DNA of 28,985 nt, taken from JAGUYA01 sp043802425. GTDB lineage: Bacteria > Omnitrophota > Gorgyraeia > Gygaellales > Profunditerraquicolaceae. The DNA is taken from NCBI GenBank assembly GCA_043802425.1, contig JAZDLA010000011.1, positions 1 through 28,985 on the forward strand, written 5' to 3'. Numbering within the stretch: position 1 is the stretch's first letter; the number at the start of each line of letters is the position of its first letter. Positions 1 through 8,221 of this stretch are shown one piece after another. Below the pieces are notes generated by a model. That model was not told where the DNA came from. It was given only the letters and a program-made list of their open reading frames with translations, and searched no databases. Made by a program: the position numbers and the translations under genes.

Positions 1-62
1 GCCAAAAGAATCTTTTCTTTCTTTTTTTGTATAATTTCCTTTAATATATCGGGCTTATTCAT
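1..62 (-). CDS. trpC: Indole-3-glycerol phosphate synthase, N-terminal fragment (cut by window edge)
   Basis: An ATG immediately follows the trpD stop codon with no gap, and the frame stays open to the window edge. The about 20 visible residues begin MNKPDILKEIIQKKKEKIL, which fits the basic, helical N-terminus usual in TrpC (a 'diLkeIv..K' pattern). TrpC converts carboxyphenylamino-deoxyribulose phosphate to indole-3-glycerol phosphate in tryptophan synthesis. The identification rests on this short segment plus its position after trpG-trpD, the usual gene order. The catalytic barrel lies outside the window. Confidence 0.7.
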   Translation of the reverse strand, partial: MNKPDILKEIIQKKKEKILL

Positions 63-1076
63 CTATTTCTGTAGTGAATATTTTTTAAGCAACTCTAATT
101 TTGCTAATGCCCTGCCTGAATCTATGGATTCACAAGCTAACCCTATTGCCTCTTTAACCGATTTTGCTTTATCAGCAACATATATGGCAGCTGCGGCGTT
201 TAATACTACCATATCTCGATGCGGTCCGGATTTTCCCTTTAAAACATCAAGTGCTATCCTTACATTATCAGCGACCGTACCACCCTTAAGTTTATCTAAT
301 CCGGTTTTACTAAAACCAAAATCTCCGGGATTGATTTCATAGTTATTTATCTGGCCCTTACATTCTTCTGAGATATAAGTATTGGCTCCGGTGCTTATTT
401 CATCAAGCCCATCCTGGCTATGCACTACCAACGCGTGCGCTGTCCCAAGGTTACCTAGTACTTGCGCTAATATGCCTGTCCAGCGACGATCATAAACACC
501 CACCAGCTGATGGGTCGCGCCCGCAGGGTTAGTCAGGGGGCCTAAAATATTAAACATGGTCCTGACCCCCATCTGCTTTCTGGCAGGCATGGCATATTTC
601 ATTGCCGGATGTAGATTTTGTGCAAAGAGAAAAGCAATGCCGACTTCATTAAGGCATCGCTCTAATCCTTCTTTAGCCATATTAATATTTGTACCCAATG
701 CCTCTAATATGTCTGCGCTCCCGCAGGAACTCGATATAGAGCGATTGCCGTGTTTGGCTACCGTAATCCCACAGCCGCAAGCTACAAATGCCACTACCGT
801 AGAAACATTAAACGTACCTTTTGCGTCTGCGCCTGTCCCGCAGGTATCCAGGATCACTTTTTTATCCGTGCAGATTCTAGTTACATGCTTACGCATCACT
901 GATACCGCGGCAGTAAGCTCTTCTATCGTCTCGCCTTTATTATTTAACGCGGTCAGAAAAGAAATAATCTGGGGGGTATCTACCCTGCCCGTCATAATCT
1001 CTTCCATTACTGCCTGCATCAGCTCTAGGGTTAAATCCTTATTTTGGGATAGTTGTTTTATTACCTCTTGAATCAT
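63..1076 (-). CDS. trpD: Anthranilate phosphoribosyltransferase
   Basis: This 337-residue protein has the normal TrpD length. TrpD transfers phosphoribose from PRPP to anthranilate, the second step of tryptophan synthesis, in the cytoplasm. The glycine-rich PRPP motif CGTGADAKGTFNVST (about residues 79-93) and the KHGNRS motif (108-113) are intact, as are the downstream R-x-x-G-x-R-T and GPLTNPA segments. The ATG overlaps the TGA of trpG by 4 bases, so the two are probably translationally coupled, and trpC follows directly. No trpE, trpB, trpA or trpF is visible here. Confidence 0.96.
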   Translation of the reverse strand: MIQEVIKQLSQNKDLTLELMQAVMEEIMTGRVDTPQIISFLTALNNKGETIEELTAAVSVMRKHVTRICTDKKVILDTCGTGADAKGTFNVSTVVAFVACGCGITVAKHGNRSISSSCGSADILEALGTNINMAKEGLERCLNEVGIAFLFAQNLHPAMKYAMPARKQMGVRTMFNILGPLTNPAGATHQLVGVYDRRWTGILAQVLGNLGTAHALVVHSQDGLDEISTGANTYISEECKGQINNYEINPGDFGFSKTGLDKLKGGTVADNVRIALDVLKGKSGPHRDMVVLNAAAAIYVADKAKSVKEAIGLACESIDSGRALAKLELLKKYSLQK

Positions 1077-1636
1077 ATATTTAAAAAATTAGCTAGGATA
1101 TCTTTACCTACCTTAGTCAGGATCGACTCAGGATGAAACTGCACCCCCCAGAGAGGATATTCTTTGTGTTTTAAACCCATAATTTCATTATCTTTTGTCC
1201 GGGCAATAATCTCCAGGCAATTAGGCAAGGTTTTCTTCTCTACGATTAAAGAATGATAACGCGTAGCCTCAAAGGGATTAGGTATGCCGCCAAATATAGT
1301 CTGCCGATTATGGTAGATAAGCGAAGTCTTTCCGTGCATAAGCCTTTTTGCTCCCTTGATACGTCCTCCGTAGACAAAACCTATACATTGATGCCCCAGA
1401 CATACTCCCAATATAGGAATTTTACCGGCAAATTCCCTGATAACATCGCAGGATATACCCGCATCTTCTGGCCTACCCGGACCTGGTGAAATTACAATTC
1501 TTTCCGGCCTTAGCTTTTTAATTTTACCGGTAGTTACCTTATCGTTTCTAAATACTTTGATATTCTCGCCTAATTCTCCTAAATACTGCACGAGGTTATA
1601 GGTAAACGAATCATAATTATCAATCATTAGGATCAT
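1073..1636 (-). CDS. trpG: Anthranilate/aminodeoxychorismate synthase glutamine amidotransferase subunit
   Basis: This is a class I glutamine amidotransferase of 187 residues. It supplies ammonia from glutamine to anthranilate synthase (TrpE) or to aminodeoxychorismate synthase (PabB). The nucleophile elbow GVCLGHQ places the catalytic cysteine at residue 79, and FHPES gives His168 and Glu170, so the triad is complete. The start MILMIDNYDSFTYNLVQ is typical of the family. The gene overlaps the end of murA by 4 bases (ATGA) and trpD by 4. No trpE partner is adjacent, so a double role as PabA is possible. The trp assignment comes from the trpD-trpC neighbours. Confidence 0.93.
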   Translation of the reverse strand: MILMIDNYDSFTYNLVQYLGELGENIKVFRNDKVTTGKIKKLRPERIVISPGPGRPEDAGISCDVIREFAGKIPILGVCLGHQCIGFVYGGRIKGAKRLMHGKTSLIYHNRQTIFGGIPNPFEATRYHSLIVEKKTLPNCLEIIARTKDNEIMGLKHKEYPLWGVQFHPESILTKVGKDILANFLNI

Positions 1637-2895
1637 TCTTTCTCTCTCCAGATCTTTGCACCTAGCCCCTGTAGTTTTTGTTCCATATTCTCATAGCCGC
1701 GCTCCAGATGATAAATCCTAGATACCGATGTCTTACCACGAGCCACTAAGCCAGCTAATACCAAACAAGCTGATGCGCGTAGGTCCGAGGCCATGACCGG
1801 AGCGCCCGATAGCTGCTTTACGCCTTCTACAATAGCATGCGGCCCTTCCCTTTGAATATGCGCACCCATACGGTTAAGTTCTGCCACATGCATAAATCTA
1901 TCCGGATAAATCTTCTCGGTGATTACACTGATACCGGGGGTAATACTCATCAAGCTCATCATCTGCGCCTGCATATCCGTCGGAAAACCCGGATAAGGCA
2001 GGGTAGTTACATTTATAGGCTTTATCCGCCGCTTAAGACAAACCCGGACAGAGCTATCTGCCCTGCTTATAGAAACCCCCGCCTCTTCTAATTTATCAAT
2101 AAGCGCACCCAGGTGTTGTAAGGAGATATTCTTTATGGTAATATCTCCTTTAGTAATTAAAGAAGCGACTATCAATGTACTCGCCTCTATCCTGTCGGGA
2201 ATTATTCTATGCTCGGCACCGTGTAACTGCCTTACGCCCTCTATTTCTATAGTGGGGGTGCCCTGGCCTTTTATCTTAGCGCCCATCTTGATCAGGAATT
2301 CTGCCAGATCTACCACTTCGGGTTCACAGGCTGCGGATTCGATGATAGTTTTACCTTGCGCAAGAGTAGCCGCCATCATTACATTATCCGTCGCCAAAAC
2401 CGATGACCCATAAACACCACCTAAATACATCTGGTTACCTTTTAAACGGCTGGCCTTAGCCACAACATACCCTGACTCAATGGTAACCTGAGCACCCAGG
2501 GCCTTGATACCCTTTATATGTAAATCTACAGGTCTGACTCCGATGACGCATCCGCCGGGCAAAGAAACCTTGGCTTTTTTCATTTTGGCCAAAAGCGGGC
2601 CTAAAACACAAAAAGAAGCGCGCATAGTAGAGACGAGTTTATAATCGGCGATAAAATTGGAGTGTCTATTCATACCGACGGTCACTGTGCCTTTATCAAA
2701 TACAGCGCTTTTACCCAGAGAGCGTAAAATTCTTAACATGGTGCTGGTATCGCTTAAATTAGGAACACCCTTAATAATACAATGGTCGTCTGTCAATAAG
2801 GTTGCAGCGAGTATCGGTAATACCGCATTCTTAGAGCCGGATACGGTCACTTCGCCTTTTAATCTTATCCCACCTTCAATAATTAGCTTATCCAT
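1633..2895 (-). CDS. murA: UDP-N-acetylglucosamine 1-carboxyvinyltransferase
   Basis: MurA catalyses the first committed step of peptidoglycan synthesis, adding enolpyruvate from PEP to UDP-GlcNAc in the cytoplasm. At 420 residues it is full length. SGSKNA (Lys22) and the loop LPGGCVIGVRPVDLHI are present. The active-site cysteine is Cys116, the residue alkylated by fosfomycin in sensitive enzymes, so no Asp-type resistance change is seen. The gene follows prmC by 8 bases with a good ribosome site (AAGGGAAGG) and ends inside the trpG start. The order rho-rpmE-prfA-prmC-murA is widely conserved in bacteria. Confidence 0.97.
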   Translation of the reverse strand: MDKLIIEGGIRLKGEVTVSGSKNAVLPILAATLLTDDHCIIKGVPNLSDTSTMLRILRSLGKSAVFDKGTVTVGMNRHSNFIADYKLVSTMRASFCVLGPLLAKMKKAKVSLPGGCVIGVRPVDLHIKGIKALGAQVTIESGYVVAKASRLKGNQMYLGGVYGSSVLATDNVMMAATLAQGKTIIESAACEPEVVDLAEFLIKMGAKIKGQGTPTIEIEGVRQLHGAEHRIIPDRIEASTLIVASLITKGDITIKNISLQHLGALIDKLEEAGVSISRADSSVRVCLKRRIKPINVTTLPYPGFPTDMQAQMMSLMSITPGISVITEKIYPDRFMHVAELNRMGAHIQREGPHAIVEGVKQLSGAPVMASDLRASACLVLAGLVARGKTSVSRIYHLERGYENMEQKLQGLGAKIWREKE

Positions 2896-2903
2896 GCCTT
2901 CCC

Positions 2904-3692
2904 TTAGTTTTGAGCTACAATAATCCTATCTATATTATTATAATCCTTAATTATCTCTATTATCTCAAAAAACGGGGACTTCTGAAAAATACCTTTTATT
3001 GCCTCTTTTTGATTAAACCCCATCTCCATAACTAAAAAACCACCCCTTTTTAAATAATGCGGCGCGTCATTGATTATCCGCAGGTAAAAATCTAAGCCCT
3101 CTTTGCCGCCGTCTAAGGCAATGCGCGGTTCGTATTTTATCTCTGGCTCTAGCATATCAATCTCCGCACTAGGTATATAAGGCGGGTTGCTTATTATTAG
3201 GTCGTAGGTGTTGGGTTGCAGGTTATAGGTGTCGAGTAAATCGCTTTGGATAAAATTGATTTTAACATTATTTAGTTTCGCATTTAATAATGCAACTCCT
3301 AATGCCGTATCGGAAATATCTATAGCATCCATTTTGCAATAAGGTAAAATCTTTGCCATACTTATAGCTATATTTCCACAACCTGTTCCTATATCTAAAA
3401 CTTTTAACCTATAACCTATAACCCGTAACCTATAACCTATTTTTATTGCTCTCTCTACTAAAATCTCCGTCTCGGACCGGGGAATAAATACATCCGGAGT
3501 TATTTTAAATTCCAAGCCCATAAATTCTGTTTTCCCTAAGATATGCTGTATGGGTTCACCCTGTATCCTTCTTTTTAATACCCCCGATATAAAAGAAACC
3601 TGGTCATTGTTTAAAAACCTATCTTTATCTAGATATAAAGCTAAGCGATTACAATTCAATATCTCGGTAAATAATACTTCAGCTTCATTCAT
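2904..3692 (-). CDS. prmC: Peptide chain release factor N5-glutamine methyltransferase
   Basis: PrmC methylates the glutamine of the GGQ motif in release factors using S-adenosylmethionine. This 262-residue protein has the N-terminal helical domain, the SAM-binding motif VLDIGTGCGNIA (about 98-109) and the catalytic NPPY motif (169-172). It lies directly downstream of its substrate gene prfA, overlapping by 8 bases. Two linkers are unusual. Residues 85-96 (IGYRLRVIGYRL) and 154-164 (DTYNLQPNTYD) are encoded by two oppositely oriented heptanucleotide repeat arrays. Both lie just before conserved Rossmann motifs, so the core looks intact and the enzyme is probably active. Confidence 0.95.
   Translation of the reverse strand: MNEAEVLFTEILNCNRLALYLDKDRFLNNDQVSFISGVLKRRIQGEPIQHILGKTEFMGLEFKITPDVFIPRSETEILVERAIKIGYRLRVIGYRLKVLDIGTGCGNIAISMAKILPYCKMDAIDISDTALGVALLNAKLNNVKINFIQSDLLDTYNLQPNTYDLIISNPPYIPSAEIDMLEPEIKYEPRIALDGGKEGLDFYLRIINDAPHYLKRGGFLVMEMGFNQKEAIKGIFQKSPFFEIIEIIKDYNNIDRIIVAQN
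3198..3232 (+). repeat. Heptanucleotide array B inside prmC
   Basis: Five consecutive 7-base units are read on the plus strand: TAGGTCG, TAGGTGT, TGGGTTG, CAGGTTA, TAGGTGT (consensus YRGGTNN). In prmC, on the opposite strand, they encode the linker around residues 154-164 ahead of the NPPY motif. The array is an inverted, diverged relative of the one at 3405-3439. Confidence 0.75.
3405..3439 (-). repeat. Heptanucleotide array A inside prmC
   Basis: Five 7-base units with consensus TAGGTTA on the minus strand; four are identical and the middle one is CGGGTTA. They encode the tandem IGYRL segments of PrmC (about residues 85-96), just before the SAM-binding motif. Period and length (35 bases) match the other arrays in this window. 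Confidence 0.9.
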
Positions 3693-4743
3693 TGGCTTTA
3701 CTTTCTGATGCTTTGATTATGGCGTCGGACAGCTCATCCAGGTCGCCTTCTAATACCGCTTCTAACTGATGCAGGGTGAGATTTATCCGGTGGTCAGTGA
3801 TACGACGGTCGGGAAAATTATAAGTGCGGATCTTTTCGCTCCGGTCGCCCGAACCAATCTGTGACTTCCTCTCCCGCGAAATCTTCTTAAGCTCTTCCTG
3901 CTGTTTCATATCCATGAGCCTGGCCCGCAGAATCCTCATTGCCTTAGTTTTATTTTTTAGTTGCGAGCGTTCATCTTGACAGGCAACTGCGACTCCGGTG
4001 GCTAGATGCGTAATCCTCACCGCAGAATCAGTCTTTTGCATGTGCTGGCCTCCCGGGCCCGAAGACCTGTAGGTATCTATACGTAAATCTTTTGGCTCAA
4101 TCGTAAAATCTACCTCTTGGGGTTCCATTAAAACTGCCACTGTAGCGGTAGAGGTATGTATACGTCCTTGGGCTTCTGTAGTGGGGACGCGCTGCACACG
4201 ATGTACTCCGCTCTCAAATTTAAGCCGCTTATAGGCATCTTTGCCTTTTACGCTAAAGACTATTTCTTTAAAGCCGCCCAATTCATTAGGATGCGCTGAC
4301 ATAGATTCTACGGCCCAAGACTTACTGGCAGCGTATTTTGTATACATACGATAAAGGTCTGCGGCAAATAATCCCGCCTCCAGGCCTCCTGTACCCTGGC
4401 GTATCTCTACGATTAGATCGCGGCCCAGATCTTTATCTTCACCAACTAAAATCTCTTTTAGTTTTTGTTCTAATACTGTCTTCTGGTTCTTCAATTCCTC
4501 TAACTCTGTCTTAGCTAAGGCTAAAAATTCATGGTCATGTTTTTCCTTAAGCGTAGCCTCTAAGTCTTTTATTTCTTTCTCTACCCTTTTATATCCGCGA
4601 AATAGAGCCACCGTAATTTTTAGGTCCGATGATTCACGGGCATACTGATTGTATTTCTCCTTGTCGGATACGGTCTCGTAAGAAGCCAAAAATTGTTCTA
4701 GCTCCTGATAACGTTTTTCTATTTTCTCTAATTGTCCAAACAT
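3685..4743 (-). CDS. prfA: Peptide chain release factor 1
   Basis: RF1 recognises UAA and UAG in the ribosomal A site and triggers peptide release. The 352-residue protein is full length. The GGQ motif (231-233, within SSGPGGQ) is the PrmC methylation site and catalytic tip. The stop-codon-reading tripeptide sits at 187-189 and reads PTT, where PAT is most common; this still fits the P-x-T pattern of RF1 rather than the SPF of RF2. A ribosome site AAGGAG lies about 14 bases before the ATG. The gene sits between rpmE and prmC in the conserved order. Confidence 0.97.
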   Translation of the reverse strand: MFGQLEKIEKRYQELEQFLASYETVSDKEKYNQYARESSDLKITVALFRGYKRVEKEIKDLEATLKEKHDHEFLALAKTELEELKNQKTVLEQKLKEILVGEDKDLGRDLIVEIRQGTGGLEAGLFAADLYRMYTKYAASKSWAVESMSAHPNELGGFKEIVFSVKGKDAYKRLKFESGVHRVQRVPTTEAQGRIHTSTATVAVLMEPQEVDFTIEPKDLRIDTYRSSGPGGQHMQKTDSAVRITHLATGVAVACQDERSQLKNKTKAMRILRARLMDMKQQEELKKISRERKSQIGSGDRSEKIRTYNFPDRRITDHRINLTLHQLEAVLEGDLDELSDAIIKASESKANE

Positions 4744-4763
4744 CTTTTAAAAACAACTCCTTA

Positions 4764-4988
4764 TTAAGATGCGCTTTCGCTTGCGGATTTTGTTTTCCCG
4801 TATTTTTTCATAAATTTGTCCACCCTTCCAGCGGAATCTACAAATTTCTGTTTACCCGTAAAAAAAGGGTGACATTTAGCACAGATCTCCACTCTGATAT
4901 TAGGTTTGGTAGAGCGGGTATGGATGGTATTACCGCAGGCACAAACAATTACGCAATCCTGATACTTAGGATGAATTTTGTCTTTCAT
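4764..4988 (-). CDS. rpmE: 50S ribosomal protein L31 (zinc-binding form)
   Basis: This 74-residue protein of the large ribosomal subunit starts MKDKIHPKYQDC, typical of L31. Cys16, Cys18, Cys36 and Cys39 form the zinc site, so it is the C+ form used when zinc is sufficient. HPFFTGKQ and the VDSAGRVDKF segment are conserved. A strong ribosome site (GGGAGG) precedes the ATG. The gene lies between rho and prfA with short gaps, as in many bacteria. Confidence 0.97.
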   Translation of the reverse strand: MKDKIHPKYQDCVIVCACGNTIHTRSTKPNIRVEICAKCHPFFTGKQKFVDSAGRVDKFMKKYGKTKSASESAS

Positions 4989-5002
4989 GTTTTTCCCTCC
5001 CG

Positions 5003-6259
5003 TTATTGGTTCATGCTATTTAAAAATTCATCGTTGTTCTTTGTCTTGGATAGTTTCTCAATCAAAAGCTCCATCGCCTCCACGTTGTTTAATTCGTTTA
5101 AGACCTTCCTCAATATCCAAACTTTCTGTAAACGTTCCTGCTTAACCAGCAACTCTTCGTGCCGGGTATTAGAACGTTTTATATCAATAGCCGGGTAAAT
5201 CCTGCGCTGGAAGAGGTTTCTATCCAACTGTAACTCCATATTGCCCGTGCCCTTAAATTCTTCAAAGATTACTTCATCCATACGGCTACCCGTATCTACC
5301 AGGGCCGTTGCGATAATGGTCAGGCTTCCCCCTTCATCTATTGCGCGGGCAGCGCCAAAGAATCTTTTAGGTTTTTGTAAGGCATTGGAATCTATACCGC
5401 CGGATAATACCTTACCACTGTGCGGCATAACCGAATTGTAGGCCCTAGCCAGGCGCGTGATGCTGTCTAAAAGAATGACTACGTCTCTTTTATGCTCTAC
5501 CAGCCTTTTGGCTTTTTCCAGGACAATTTCGGCGACCTGCACATGCCTCTCCGGAGGCTCGTCAAAAGTCGATGAGATCACTTCACCCTTGACATGCCTT
5601 TGCATATCGGTCACTTCTTCCGGCCGTTCGTCTATCAAAAGCACAATCATAATCACATCAGGATGATTACTGGTGATAGAATTAGCAATCTTCTGTAATA
5701 ACACGGTTTTACCACTGTAGGGCTGGGCGACAATAAGGCCACGCTGGCCCTTGCCCGTAGGAGTGAGCAAATCGATAACGCGCATAGATATTTCATCCGG
5801 TTTTATCTCCAGATTAAATGGCTCGTGGGGATAAATAGGGGTTAAATTATCAAAGAAGACCTTATCCTTTGCCTCTTCGGGATTCTCAAAATTAACCGCC
5901 TGTACTTTTAAAAGGGCAAAATATTTTTCTCCCTCTTTAGGCGGACGGATCTCTCCGCTTACCGTATCGCCGGTCTTTAAATCGAATTTTCTTATCTGGG
6001 AAGGAGATACGTAAATATCATCCGGGCAGGGCAAATAGTTATAATTCGGCGACCTTAAGAAACCAAACCCCTCTGTCAGTATCTCTAAAACGCCTTCGCC
6101 AAACATCAGGCCCTCTTTCTCCGCCTGAGCCTGTAGTATCTTAAAGATCAGGTCTTGTTTCTTCAGCCCACTCACACCGTTAAGATTCAATTCCTTCGAC
6201 AGCTTGTTCAACTCAGTAATCTTCATGTCTTTTAAACTTCCGATATCTACCTTTTCCAC
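5003..6259 (-). CDS. rho: Transcription termination factor Rho
   Basis: Rho is a hexameric RNA helicase that ends transcription of untranslated RNA. The 418 residues contain an N-terminal helical domain (1-50), a cold-shock-like RNA-binding domain (about 55-120, GFGFLRSP) and the RecA-like ATPase. The Walker A segment reads QPYSGKT (about 179-185); the middle of this loop is PKAGKT in E. coli, so a Tyr replaces the non-catalytic Lys181 while the essential GKT is kept. Walker B/DERPEEVTDM and the SRMDEVIFEEFKGTGN region are conserved. The start is GTG with a near-perfect ribosome site and overlaps coaE by 13 bases. Confidence 0.97.
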   Translation of the reverse strand: MEKVDIGSLKDMKITELNKLSKELNLNGVSGLKKQDLIFKILQAQAEKEGLMFGEGVLEILTEGFGFLRSPNYNYLPCPDDIYVSPSQIRKFDLKTGDTVSGEIRPPKEGEKYFALLKVQAVNFENPEEAKDKVFFDNLTPIYPHEPFNLEIKPDEISMRVIDLLTPTGKGQRGLIVAQPYSGKTVLLQKIANSITSNHPDVIMIVLLIDERPEEVTDMQRHVKGEVISSTFDEPPERHVQVAEIVLEKAKRLVEHKRDVVILLDSITRLARAYNSVMPHSGKVLSGGIDSNALQKPKRFFGAARAIDEGGSLTIIATALVDTGSRMDEVIFEEFKGTGNMELQLDRNLFQRRIYPAIDIKRSNTRHEELLVKQERLQKVWILRKVLNELNNVEAMELLIEKLSKTKNNDEFLNSMNQ

Positions 6260-6855
6260 AATAACCTCCTTATTTCTTCTACCTGATCCTTCGTCTCTTT
6301 TCTCGTACCGTTATTATCTATTATAAAATCCGCAAGGCGGACCTTTCTACCTAAAGGAACTTGCGCTTTAATCCTTTTTAATATATCACATTTACCAAGG
6401 CCGGTTTTACCCCGGATTCTCTCTATCTGCTTATCTCTACTTATAGTAACCACAATTAATTTATCCGTTATCTTTTCCAGCCCTTTCTCGATAAGTAATG
6501 GCGCATCTAAAACGATAATTCCTACGGGTGTTGCTTTTATCTTTCCTTTGATAACCCTGATTATTTCAGGATGCGTAATTTTATTTATTTTTTTTAACAG
6601 GTCTTTATTATTAAATACTAGCCGCCCTAACTTATGACGATTTATGCCCTTATCCTGATTAAGGATACCCCTGCCAAAGGTATACACTATTTTTTTGTAA
6701 ACCAGAGTTTGGGGTTTAATCAAGCTGTGGGCAATCCTATCCGCATCAATTATCTTCGCCCCGAAAGATTTAAAAAAACCGGCTACACTAGTCTTACCGC
6801 TGCCAAAACTCCCGGTAAGTCCTAAGATTATTCTTTTCTTATTTTGCCTTTTCAT
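6247..6855 (-). CDS. coaE: Dephospho-CoA kinase
   Basis: CoaE phosphorylates the 3' hydroxyl of dephospho-CoA with ATP, the last step of coenzyme A synthesis. The 202-residue protein has the P-loop GSFGSGKT (15-22), the DADRIAH segment that binds substrate, and a VLDAPLLIEKGL motif typical of the family. It overlaps glgA by 17 bases at its start and rho by 13 at its end, so it is part of the polA-glgA-coaE-rho transcript. CoA is also a substrate of the acetyl-CoA synthase encoded upstream, but I see no specific link. Confidence 0.95.
   Translation of the reverse strand: MKRQNKKRIILGLTGSFGSGKTSVAGFFKSFGAKIIDADRIAHSLIKPQTLVYKKIVYTFGRGILNQDKGINRHKLGRLVFNNKDLLKKINKITHPEIIRVIKGKIKATPVGIIVLDAPLLIEKGLEKITDKLIVVTISRDKQIERIRGKTGLGKCDILKRIKAQVPLGRKVRLADFIIDNNGTRKETKDQVEEIRRLLWKR
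6265..6271 (-). promoter_or_regulatory. Ribosome binding site that fixes the rho GTG start
   Basis: AAGGAGG on the minus strand lies 5 bases before a GTG. It supports this GTG over the in-frame ATG 11 codons later, which has only a weak, poorly spaced GGAAG upstream. Confidence 0.8.
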
Positions 6856-8221
6856 ATAACGTAATGTACTTCTTTGCAGATTCCTTCCAGGAAAAATTAC
6901 ACCGCATGGCTTTCTTCATAAGCGCCGGCCATTTTTTCTTATCCCGGAATGCCTTGATTGCGCTTTCTATTGTCTTAGTCAGATCTTCTTTTGTGTATTT
7001 ATCGAATACAAACCCGTTATCTGAATTTACGGTATCAGCCAGGCCCCCGGTCTTAAATACCAGGGGTATGGTGCCATAGCTCATGCTGATCATCTGGCCT
7101 AAACCGCAGGGTTCATATTTTGAGGGCATAAGAAATATATCTGAGCCTGCATATATCTTATGAGCCAAGGAATCATCGAATTTTAGATAAAGGGATATAA
7201 CTTTAGGGTATTTCTTGGAAATATTCTCCAGGATAGCGTGATATTTTAAATCGCCGGTACCCAGGATGACTAATTCTAAATTCATCTTGCAAATTTTCTC
7301 TATAACGTCGGTTAATATATCAAACCCTTTCTGCTGGGCTAACCGGGAAACAATACCGAATAAAGGCACATCCTTTTTGGGCGCTAAACCGCAGGTCTTC
7401 TGCAAGTCTTCTTTGTTTTTATACTTATCTTCTATGCTCTTGGAAGTATAATTCTTGATAATGAATTTATCAGTCTGGGGATTCCAGATGGAATAATCCA
7501 AACCGTTTATTATACCAAAGACCGATGCGCGGCGCTTGTTTAGAATCCCTTCCAGGCCAAACCCGAATTCTTTAGTTTGTATTTCTTTACTATAAGCCTT
7601 GCTAACCGTATTGACTAAATCCGAAAAAACAATACCGGCCTTTAGTATACTAATCTTACCGTAGAATTCTAACATCTCCATATTAAAAAGGCTCCAGTCC
7701 AGACCCAACTTAGGAAATTCTTCTTTAGGAAATAAACCCTGGTAGCCTATATTATGAATAGTCAAGACCGTCTTAGCGTCTTTATAAAAAGGGTCATCTT
7801 TATATAATGTTTTTATATACACCGGGATAAGCGCGCTTTGCCAATCGTGACAATGTATAATATCTGCTTTAAAATTTATTTCTTTTAGAAGGTCAAGCGC
7901 TCTCCTGGAATAATAAGAGAACCTATCCAGATTATCCGGGTAATCTCCGTTTTTATCTACATATAAGCCATCACGGTTAAAATAAATATCTTTTTCTACA
8001 AAATATACCTTCAAGTTCTTGCCGATAATCGAATAAGAGATGTCCGGGCTTAATCTCTGAACTTTAAACTTTGGCGCCTGGATACCCTTATAACGCGGCA
8101 TAATCACTATTACATCCTGGTTTAATAATTCTAGCTCAGGTGGTAATGCCCCGGCCACATCCGCCAGGCCGCCTGTTTTAGCAAAAGGTACCACTTCAGA
8201 AGCGCAAATAACGATTCTCAT
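6839..8221 (-). CDS. glgA: Glycogen/starch synthase (GT5 family, ADP-glucose type)
   Basis: This enzyme adds glucosyl units from ADP-glucose (possibly UDP-glucose) to alpha-1,4-glucan. The 460 residues show the N-terminal KTGGLADV motif (Lys15 onward), which binds the sugar nucleotide. The C-terminal EPCGLGQMISMSYG and KTGGLADTV motifs of GT-B fold glucan synthases are also present. Length is normal. Its ATG overlaps the polA TGA by 4 bases and its end overlaps coaE by 17, so it is tightly embedded between unrelated housekeeping genes. No glgC, glgB or glgP lies in the window, so a storage function is inferred from family only. Confidence 0.92.
   Translation of the reverse strand: MRIVICASEVVPFAKTGGLADVAGALPPELELLNQDVIVIMPRYKGIQAPKFKVQRLSPDISYSIIGKNLKVYFVEKDIYFNRDGLYVDKNGDYPDNLDRFSYYSRRALDLLKEINFKADIIHCHDWQSALIPVYIKTLYKDDPFYKDAKTVLTIHNIGYQGLFPKEEFPKLGLDWSLFNMEMLEFYGKISILKAGIVFSDLVNTVSKAYSKEIQTKEFGFGLEGILNKRRASVFGIINGLDYSIWNPQTDKFIIKNYTSKSIEDKYKNKEDLQKTCGLAPKKDVPLFGIVSRLAQQKGFDILTDVIEKICKMNLELVILGTGDLKYHAILENISKKYPKVISLYLKFDDSLAHKIYAGSDIFLMPSKYEPCGLGQMISMSYGTIPLVFKTGGLADTVNSDNGFVFDKYTKEDLTKTIESAIKAFRDKKKWPALMKKAMRCNFSWKESAKKYITLYEKAK

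Noticed and set aside
556..1071. Plus-strand open frame of 171 codons opposite trpD
   Set aside because: It lies wholly antisense to a gene with all TrpD motifs, has no recognisable motif and no convincing ribosome site.
3198..3439. CRISPR array for the prmC repeats
   Set aside because: Units are 7 bases in direct tandem with no spacers, in a coding gene, and no cas genes are present.
4629..5198. Plus-strand open frame of 189 codons opposite prfA, rpmE and rho
   Set aside because: It spans three conserved minus-strand genes and their boundaries; composition reflects the antisense of real genes.
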